From Methylocystis sp. (lineage in GTDB: Bacteria > Pseudomonadota > Alphaproteobacteria > Rhizobiales > Beijerinckiaceae), in the NCBI GenBank assembly GCA_016178015.1, contig JACOUB010000002.1, positions 1 to 59,921 of the forward strand: DNA of 59,921 bases, read 5' to 3'. The translations under genes were made by a program, and so were the position numbers. The notes beneath the pieces are model-generated. The model had not been told where the DNA came from. It saw nothing but the letters and a program-made list of their open reading frames with translations, and searched no databases. Numbering within the stretch: position 1 is the first letter of the stretch; the number at the start of each line of letters is the position of its first letter. Of this stretch, positions 54,462-59,921 are shown piece by piece.

Positions 54462-54777
54462 CGTCTCCTCCTTGGATGAGCGAGGTCGAGCGTGCGCCGG
54501 CTTGAACGCGATCCAGCCAATGCGGCGCCGACGCGGCGTTCACGTCGGCGCGGCAGTCGACAACAGTTCGGCTCTTAAAGAACCGACTCTGTCGCGCGAG
54601 TTTGTGGAGAGAAGGTGGAATGTACGAAGGCATGCGGCATCCTCGGCTCGAAGAGCTGGACGCGATGCTTGGGCATGCCGCCTTATGGGGAGATCGCTGT
54701 CCCCATGCGCAAATTAGAACACCCTCGGCGCATGTCAACGAATTTTGCCAAGACGACTCAGGGCAATCGGGTGAAAG

Positions 54778-54905
54778 GTTCCCTCATCCTGAGGAGGCCC
54801 CGAAGGGGCCGTCTCGAAGGACGAGGAAACCATCAAACAGGCGTTCGAGCTCGCCGTCGTGCTTCGAGACGGCGGCTCCGCCGCCTCCTCAGCATGAGGG
54901 TGACC
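54778..54905. repeat. Facing repeat of the CCCTCATCCTGAGGAG type
   Basis: The unit CCCTCATCCTGAGGAGGCCC..GGGCCGTCTCGAAGGACGAGG faces GTGCTTCGAGACGGCGGCTC..CCGCCTCCTCAGCATGAGGG. This is a third repeat family, common in Rhizobiales intergenic regions. It lies in the 463-base gap 54462-54924, in which no gene was recognised. Confidence 0.75.
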
Positions 54906-54924
54906 GAGCGTCGCCGGCGGGCGA

Positions 54925-55518
54925 TCATTGATGAGGGCGACGCGACCTCGAGGACGCGAGCGGGCCCCCTCTCCAGAAAAGCAACGCCAAAGCGAGTGCG
55001 GCGGCGATGGCCAGCAAATAATATGGCGTGCGTAGATAACGGTTCTTGGCGACGGAGAAGGAGAAGCGCGACACCCAATGCTCGCCGTGCGTCCCATCGG
55101 CCGTAACGATCCCGACGTAATTTCCCGGCGCATCGAAGACGTGCTCGAAACTGAGCGTGCCCGTCGGATAGACCTTGGGCGGCAGATAGGCGACCGTGTC
55201 GCGCTCGATATCGGCGACCTCGTCGGTCTCCCCCGCCGCGCGCGCGATGCGGAAATCGGCGGCCATGTCGCGCAGTTCCGACTGCTCATAATCGAAAACA
55301 AAGATCGTGGCGCCCGTCGCGGGAATATCTTCACAGAATTTCTTATCGGCCGAAACCGGCTGATAGGTGGTCAAGTGCATCACGTCGGGGCCAATCTCCA
55401 GGACGCACGCGTCTTGATCGACGCTGGAGGCGGTGCGCCAGCCCGCGGTTAGGAGGCGAGCGAAAAAGAAGAAGAGGATGGCGAGCATGATATAGAACGC
55501 GGCGCGCCGAGGGGTCAT
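54925..55518 (-). CDS. Uncharacterised protein with a periplasmic domain between two membrane segments
   Basis: 197 residues from the ATG at 55518. An N-terminal membrane segment (FYIMLAILFFFFARLL) and a C-terminal one (YLLAIAAALALALLFW) enclose about 140 residues that must face the periplasm. That domain contains a Cys near each end of its first third (DACVLEIG, KKFCEDIP), possibly a disulfide, and beta-strand-like segments (LSFEHVFDAPGNYVGIVTADG). I do not recognise the family. The frame continues upstream but without protein-like character. The 296 bases up to pntB hold nothing identifiable. Confidence 0.72.
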   Translation of the reverse strand: MTPRRAAFYIMLAILFFFFARLLTAGWRTASSVDQDACVLEIGPDVMHLTTYQPVSADKKFCEDIPATGATIFVFDYEQSELRDMAADFRIARAAGETDEVADIERDTVAYLPPKVYPTGTLSFEHVFDAPGNYVGIVTADGTHGEHWVSRFSFSVAKNRYLRTPYYLLAIAAALALALLFWRGGPLASSRSRRPHQ

Positions 55519-55814
55519 CTGCTTTGAGTCTTCGATTGCGAGAGCGAACGCTCGAAACTGTATGCGCAGGCCGGGCCGGGCGCAACACGTGAGAATGCTG
55601 ATGCCGCCACTCAACGCGGCTGAGGACTCCGGCGGCCGCCGCCGTAGCAAGATGTGAGCTGGACATGACAGCCATGCGAGAGCCGGGCGTTTCATGACGA
55701 GATTCAGCAATTGGCGATCAGTGGAAGACCGATTGGCGAAAAAAGCGCCGCCCGGCGGCGGCGGCGTGCGCACTACGCCGAACCGGCATCCACTTCGGCG
55801 GGAAACGCGCTCGC

Positions 55815-57209
55815 CTAATGCGCCATCGACTTGAGGATCGTCTCCACCGTCTTCTTGGCGTCGCCGAACAACATCATGGTGTTGTCGCGGAAGAACAGTT
55901 CGTTCTCGACGCCGGCGTAACCAGAGCCCATGCCGCGCTTCAAGAACAGCACGGTCTTGGCTCTTGCCACGTCGAGGATCGGCATTCCGTAGATCGGCGA
56001 TTGCGGATCGGTCTTGGCCGCGGGGTTGGTCACGTCATTGGCGCCGATGACGAACGCCACGTCGGCTTGGCCGAACTCCGAATTGATGTCTTCGAGTTCG
56101 AACACCTCGTCATAGGGCACGCTGGCTTCGGCGAGCAGCACATTCATATGCCCCGGCATACGGCCCGCCACGGGATGGATGGCGTATTTGACGTCGACGC
56201 CTTCCTCCTTGAGAAGATCGGCCATTTCGCGCAGCGCGTGTTGCGCCTGCGCCACCGCCATGCCGTATCCCGGCACGACGATCACCTTGCCGGAGTTCTG
56301 CATGATATAGGCGGCGTCTTCCGCCGAACCCCGTTTCACCGGCCGTTGCTCCACGGCGCCGGCGGCCGCCGCCGCCTCGCCGCCGAAGCCGCCGAGGATC
56401 ACCGAAATAAACGAGCGGTTCATCCCCTTGCACATGATGTACGAGAGGATCGCGCCCGACGAGCCGACCAGCGCGCCGGTGATGATCAGCGCCAGATTGC
56501 CGAGCGTGAAGCCGATGCCGGCCGCCGCCCATCCCGAATAGGAGTTGAGCATCGATATGACGACCGGCATGTCGGCGCCGCCGATCGGAATGATCAAGGT
56601 TACGCCGAGCGTGAGCGAAACCAAGATCAGCAGGAACAAAGCCAAGCCGCTTTCGGTCAAGGCAAACAGCAGGATCAGCGCCACCAGCGCAATCCCCAGA
56701 AAGATATTTACGAGATGGCGCTCCGGCAAAAGGATCGGCTTGCCGGTCATACGTTCGTCGAGTTTCAAGAAGGCGATGACCGACCCGGTGAAGGTGATGG
56801 CGCCGATCGACGCGCCGAGCGACATTTCGAACAGGCTGCCGCCCTCGATACGGCCGGGAGCGCCGATGCCGAACGCCTGCGGCGCATAGAAGGCGCTCGC
56901 CGCCACCAGCACGGCGGCCAGGCCGACGAGCGAATGGAAGAAGGCGACGAGCTGCGGCATCTTCGTCATTTCGATGCGCTGCGCGACAACAGCGCCGACG
57001 CCGCCGCCGGCGCCCGCGCCAATGAGGATGAGAAGCGCACTGGAGAAGCTCGGCAGACGCAACAGCAAGGTCGTAGCGACCGCCACGCCCATGCCGATCA
57101 TGCCGTAGAGATTGCCGCGCCGCGATGTCGCCGGCGAGGAGAGCCCGCGCAAGGCGAGGATGAAGAGAACGCCCGCTCCGAGATAGAGCAGGGCCGCGAG
57201 ATCGTTCAT
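55815..57209 (-). CDS. pntB: Proton-translocating NAD(P) transhydrogenase subunit beta
   Basis: 464 residues. About nine membrane segments (domain II) are followed by the NADP(H)-binding domain III, whose motifs are clear: VIVVPGYGMAVAQAQH, HPVAGRMPGHMNVLLAEA, and DVAFVIGANDVTNPAAKTDP. With PntAA and PntAB it forms the inner-membrane pump that makes NADPH from NADH using the proton gradient. It starts four bases after pntAB. Confidence 0.96.
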   Translation of the reverse strand: MNDLAALLYLGAGVLFILALRGLSSPATSRRGNLYGMIGMGVAVATTLLLRLPSFSSALLILIGAGAGGGVGAVVAQRIEMTKMPQLVAFFHSLVGLAAVLVAASAFYAPQAFGIGAPGRIEGGSLFEMSLGASIGAITFTGSVIAFLKLDERMTGKPILLPERHLVNIFLGIALVALILLFALTESGLALFLLILVSLTLGVTLIIPIGGADMPVVISMLNSYSGWAAAGIGFTLGNLALIITGALVGSSGAILSYIMCKGMNRSFISVILGGFGGEAAAAAGAVEQRPVKRGSAEDAAYIMQNSGKVIVVPGYGMAVAQAQHALREMADLLKEEGVDVKYAIHPVAGRMPGHMNVLLAEASVPYDEVFELEDINSEFGQADVAFVIGANDVTNPAAKTDPQSPIYGMPILDVARAKTVLFLKRGMGSGYAGVENELFFRDNTMMLFGDAKKTVETILKSMAH

Positions 57210-57213
57210 GTCC

Positions 57214-57660
57214 TCAGCCCTTCTTCTTGTACATGGACAGCATGCGTTCCGTGACGAGGAAGCCGCCGAAGATGTTTACGCACGCGAGGGTGAGGGCGAC
57301 GAAGCCGAACCAACGCGCCCAGGACGAACCGCCATCGGCGGCCGCTGTGTCGACGCCCACCGAGAGCAGCGCGCCGACCACGATCACCGAGGAAATCGCG
57401 TTGGTGACCGACATCAGCGGGGTATGCAGCGCCGGCGTCACCGACCAGACGACGTAATAGCCGACGAACACGGCGAGCGCAAAGATCGCCAGCCGAAAAA
57501 CGACCGGATCAATGCCGCCGCCCAGGCCGTGGGCGGTCGCTGCGGCGGCCGCCTGCGCCAATTGATCGGCGTAGGTTTGCGCAGTGTCAGCCAAGTGGCG
57601 TGTCGCCTCGGCTGCGGACTGCGCCTTTTCGAGCAACTGCTGCGTAGTTTCGGTAGCCAT
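57214..57660 (-). CDS. pntAB: NAD(P) transhydrogenase subunit alpha part 2
   Basis: 148 residues. A helical N-terminal extension rich in Ala and Gln (..[27 protein letters not shown]) precedes four membrane segments of domain II ([44 protein letters not shown]). It is the separate membrane part of subunit alpha found in alphaproteobacteria. It is 248 bases from pntAA and tightly followed by pntB. Confidence 0.94.
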   Translation of the reverse strand: MATETTQQLLEKAQSAAEATRHLADTAQTYADQLAQAAAAATAHGLGGGIDPVVFRLAIFALAVFVGYYVVWSVTPALHTPLMSVTNAISSVIVVGALLSVGVDTAAADGGSSWARWFGFVALTLACVNIFGGFLVTERMLSMYKKKG

Positions 57661-57689
57661 TCTAGAGCGCCCTTTCTCGGTTGCGTCGC

Positions 57690-57882
57690 CCCCTCCCCAA
57701 CCCTCCCCCGCGCGCTTCGCTTGCGGGAGGGGCGGCAGATTCGGCGCATCATCACAAAAACGTCAAACGTTGATCGTCAGGGGCCCCTCTCCCGCTCCGA
57801 AGTCGGCTGGCGCCGACTTCGGCATTTATGCGCAAGTCGGAAGCATCCGACTTGCGACGCTAAGGGAGCGACCGGGAGGGGG
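57690..57882. repeat. Palindromic repeat cluster between pntAA and pntAB
   Basis: A left palindrome (CCCTCCCCCGC..GCGGGAGGG) and a right unit with CCCCTCTCCC, the hairpin GAAGTCGGCTGGCGCCGACTTC and a closing GGGAGGGGG fill most of the 248-base gap inside this operon. A second short pair, AAGTCGGA..TCCGACTT, is nested at 57834-57854. It resembles the other facing repeats in layout but not in detail. Confidence 0.65.
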
Positions 57883-57908
57883 CTGTTCACCAAATCCCAT
57901 CCTCTCAA

Positions 57909-59042
57909 TCAAGTCTTCGCCTGGAATCTTGGATCGACGACGCCGTCGCGCGTGAGACAAGTCGCTTTTACCAGTTCGTCGTCCCAATTGATGGCAAGCG
58001 CCTTGGTGTCCTTGGAGATCAAGGTTTCCACGAACGCCAGAAGATTCTTGGCGTAGAGGCTGGAGGCGGTCGCAGCCAATCGGCCCGCCAGATTGAGGGC
58101 TCCGACGATTTTCACGCCGCCCTCGACGACCGTTGCGCCGGGCTTGGTCAATTCGCAATTGCCGCCGCGTTCGGCGGCGAGGTCGATGATGACGGAGCCG
58201 GCGCGCATCGAACGCACCATGTCCGCCGAGATGAGCTTGGGCGCCGGCCGGCCGGGAATGAGCGCCGTGGTGATGACGATATCCTGTTTGGCGATGTGCG
58301 AAGCCACCAACGCAGCTTGCGCGGCCAGATATTCCGCCGACATTTCCTTGGCGTAGCCGCCAGAGGTTTCCGCTTGCTTGAATTCTTCGTTTTCGACGGC
58401 GACAAATTTGGCGCCTAAGGATTCGACTTGCTCCTTGGTCGCCGGGCGCACGTCGGTCGCCGAGACGATGCCGCCGAGGCGCCGCGCTGTGGCGATGGCC
58501 TGCAGGCCGGCGACGCCGACGCCCATGATGAAAATTTTCGCGGCGGGGACCGTGCCCGCTGCGGTCATCATCATCGGAATGGCGCGATTGTATTCGGCCG
58601 CCGCGTCGAGGACGGCGCGATAGCCGGCGATGTTGGCTTGCGACGACAAAACGTCCATGGTCTGCGCGCGCGTGATGCGCGGCATCAACTCCATTGCGAA
58701 GGCGGTCGCGCCGGCTTTCGCCAATCCCGCCAGCGCCGGGCCGGCGCCGAACGGATCGAGTATGGCGACGACGGCCGCGCCGGACTTCGCTCCGGCGATT
58801 TCCTCAGGCGTCGGCCGACGCACGCGCAGCACCACATCCGCGTCCGCTAGAACAGCCTTGGCGTTGGCGCCGACGCCGGCGCCGGCGCTCGCATAATCCT
58901 GGTCGGAAAAGCCCGACGTAAGGCCGGCGCCCGCCTGGACAGCCACCTCGGCGCCGAGCGCCTTGAACTTTTTCACAGTTTCAGGAGTCGCCGCGACGCG
59001 CGGCTCTGATTTGTCGGTCTCGGCGGGAACAGCAATGCGCAT
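57909..59042 (-). CDS. pntAA: NAD(P) transhydrogenase subunit alpha part 1
   Basis: 377 residues from an ATG six bases after CGGAG. This is the soluble NAD(H)-binding domain I: RIAVPAETDKSEPRVAATPETV at the start, then the dinucleotide-binding VPAAKIFIMGVGVAGLQAIATARRLG and the mobile-loop region DVRPATKEQVESLGAKF. Its end (LVKATCLTRDGVVDPRF) lies just before the repeat cluster. It is the first gene of the pnt operon. Confidence 0.96.
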   Translation of the reverse strand: MRIAVPAETDKSEPRVAATPETVKKFKALGAEVAVQAGAGLTSGFSDQDYASAGAGVGANAKAVLADADVVLRVRRPTPEEIAGAKSGAAVVAILDPFGAGPALAGLAKAGATAFAMELMPRITRAQTMDVLSSQANIAGYRAVLDAAAEYNRAIPMMMTAAGTVPAAKIFIMGVGVAGLQAIATARRLGGIVSATDVRPATKEQVESLGAKFVAVENEEFKQAETSGGYAKEMSAEYLAAQAALVASHIAKQDIVITTALIPGRPAPKLISADMVRSMRAGSVIIDLAAERGGNCELTKPGATVVEGGVKIVGALNLAGRLAATASSLYAKNLLAFVETLISKDTKALAINWDDELVKATCLTRDGVVDPRFQAKT

Positions 59043-59119
59043 GTCGAACTCCGGTTGCGCGCATAAGAATAGCCGTTGCGGTTCCTGGCCGCACGGCCTC
59101 GCCTGTTACGGCGTCTATC

Positions 59120-59269
59120 TCAGCGCGTCAAGAAGAAGTAAAGGAGGAGGAGGATGAGGACGGATGCCCCTAACGAGAACCTCAGCAACCTGAGGAAACC
59201 CCGATAGGTGCTCTCACGAGCCGCCAGATCTGGATTTCCCTTAGCAGCCGGCGACCTATTGTCGGCCAT
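59120..59269 (-). CDS. aa3-type cytochrome c oxidase subunit IV
   Basis: Only 49 residues, read directly from the minus strand: an N-terminus MADNRSPAAKGNPDLAARES, a short basic segment (TYRGFLRLLRFS) and one membrane helix (LGASVLILLLLYFFLTR). This matches the tiny alphaproteobacterial aa3 oxidase subunit IV family, in which the AARESTYxGFxxL motif precedes a single helix. A strong AGGAGGGA sequence lies about seven bases before the ATG. It is a membrane-embedded accessory subunit of the terminal oxidase, whose main genes are elsewhere. It is co-directional with pntAA, 78 bases upstream of it. Confidence 0.88.
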   Translation of the reverse strand: MADNRSPAAKGNPDLAARESTYRGFLRLLRFSLGASVLILLLLYFFLTR

Positions 59270-59478
59270 TCTCGATCCCTCCTTTTCAACGCACGGTCCG
59301 TCGACCGCGCGTGGCGAATATGGTAAGCGAGCCGCGCCGAAATCGCAACTGGAGGCGAGCCGACGTTGAGGCGCTCATCCGTTGCCAATGGAGATCGCGC
59401 CCAGTCTTGTCGGCGATGCGATTTGAACTTCGGCGGACCATGTTCCAGCGCGCCTCAAGGCGTCGAAGAACTCCATAA

Positions 59479-59502
59479 AGGCCCTGGGCTTCCCCAGGGC
59501 CT
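59479..59502 (-). terminator. Intrinsic terminator after groEL
   Basis: On the minus strand AGGCCCTGGG-GAAG-CCCAGGGCCT forms a perfect 10-base stem with a tetraloop, followed by a short T run. It starts 31 bases after the groEL stop. The rest of 59270-59532 contains only the ribosome site and probable promoter of the oxidase subunit gene. Confidence 0.85.
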
Positions 59503-59532
59503 CGCTGTCGTCGCTTGTGGGCGAGAATGAGA

Positions 59533-59921
59533 TCAGTAATCCATTCCGCCCATTCCGCCCGGCGGCAGCGCCGGCCCTTCTTTCTTGGGCTGCTCGGTGA
59601 TCGTCGCCTCGGTGGTGACGATCAGCCCGGCGATGGAAGCCGCGTCCTGCAACGCGGTGCGCACCACCTTGGTCGGGTCGATGATGCCGAGCTTGACGAG
59701 ATCGCCGTATTTGCCGGTCTGCGCGTCGTAGCCGTAAGCATATTCCGTGGCCTCGAGCAGCTTGCCGACCACCACGGCGCCGTCGTCGCCGGCGTTGTCG
59801 ACGATCTGCCGCGCCGGCGTTTGGATCGCCTTGCGGACGATGTCGACGCCGGTCTTCTGATCGGCGTTCGCCACCTTGACCTTGTCCAGAACCGGAATGG
59901 CGCGCAACAGGGCGACGCCGC
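59533..59921 (-). CDS. groEL: 60-kDa chaperonin GroEL, C-terminal part (5' end outside window)
   Basis: The last 129 codons are present; the frame runs off the window end. The sequence [14 protein letters not shown] continues with the equatorial-domain [43 protein letters not shown] and the classic GGM-repeat tail ending PGGMGGMDY. It is a cytosolic ring chaperonin. The gene is followed by a strong intrinsic terminator, the usual end of a groESL operon. Confidence 0.97.
   Translation of the reverse strand, partial: GVALLRAIPVLDKVKVANADQKTGVDIVRKAIQTPARQIVDNAGDDGAVVVGKLLEATEYAYGYDAQTGKYGDLVKLGIIDPTKVVRTALQDAASIAGLIVTTEATITEQPKKEGPALPPGGMGGMDY

Noticed and set aside
55818-57254. About 480-codon plus-strand frame over pntB/pntAB
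   Set aside because: pntB and pntAB are unmistakable on the minus strand; the opposing translation is Arg/His-rich with no motif.
1-59921. tRNA genes, rRNA and insertion sequences
   Set aside because: No cloverleaf-like segment ending in CCA-type acceptor pairs, no rRNA motif and no transposase or integrase reading frame was recognised. A tRNA scan would be decisive.

Overview
The window is a compact, GC-rich bacterial chromosome segment. Its gene order and families point to an alphaproteobacterium of the Hyphomicrobiales (Rhizobiales). The markers are the glyA-nrdR-ribD-ribE-ribH-nusB cluster, split three-gene pntAA/pntAB/pntB, a tiny aa3-oxidase subunit IV gene, a DUF1467 protein, a YfgM-like gene before der, purE-purK, and several families of facing palindromic intergenic repeats. 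A methylotroph-like member (Beijerinckiaceae/Methylocystaceae) fits the style, but nothing here proves it. No tRNA, rRNA, CRISPR array, IS element or phage gene was recognised.

Layout. 1-6.2 kb: a frame-broken alpha-2-macroglobulin gene, apparently lacking its bait-region domains, and its usual partner pbpC. 6.2-7.5 kb: RhlE helicase (-). 7.8-14.5 kb: an overlapping copper/silver efflux operon (Cys-rich peptide, periplasmic YtkA/FixH-like protein, CusC, CusB, CusA). 14.5-16.8 kb: an accessory patch with a membrane patatin-like lipase and a broken rmlC tail. 16.8-19.1 kb: YfgM-like protein and Der. 19.2-23.5 kb: a ParDE-type toxin-antitoxin pair, a rubrerythrin / Fe-S protein / DUF3501 module with an iron-control-like palindrome upstream, then a second RelE/ParE-type pair. 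23.7-29.4 kb: glyA-nrdR-riboflavin-nusB cluster, interrupted by one unfamiliar gene. 29.4-34 kb: L,D-transpeptidase, Yip1 protein, PPP phosphatase, MobA, an envelope protein and DUF1467. 34-39.3 kb: a large FIST-PAS-PAS-GGDEF-EAL protein divergent from a di-haem cytochrome. 39.5-41.7 kb: purE-purK, then a DUF4160/DUF2442 pair and a second decayed purK 3' end.

42-48 kb is the least familiar part. A roughly 1000-residue protein appears to fuse a phosphoribosyltransferase, a sugar-kinase-like fold and a HAD phosphatase. Immediately behind it is a ParB-like/SAM-methyltransferase fusion, with a phospholipase-D-like gene convergent to the pair. I regard this as the best candidate for an undescribed biosynthetic or conflict-type system. 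48.3-54.5 kb holds a ferric-type ABC importer with an MFS exporter and two secreted proteins (DUF1080-like, DUF1259). 54.9-59.9 kb holds a two-TM protein, the proton-translocating transhydrogenase genes, the 49-residue oxidase subunit and the 3' end of groEL.

A recurring theme is that palindromic repeats sit in the gaps between co-directional genes. Two ~265-bp composite copies lie in inverted orientation 16.6 kb apart. Start codons were chosen from visible Shine-Dalgarno spacing, overlaps and domain starts. Family assignments come from motif recognition by eye, not from searches.
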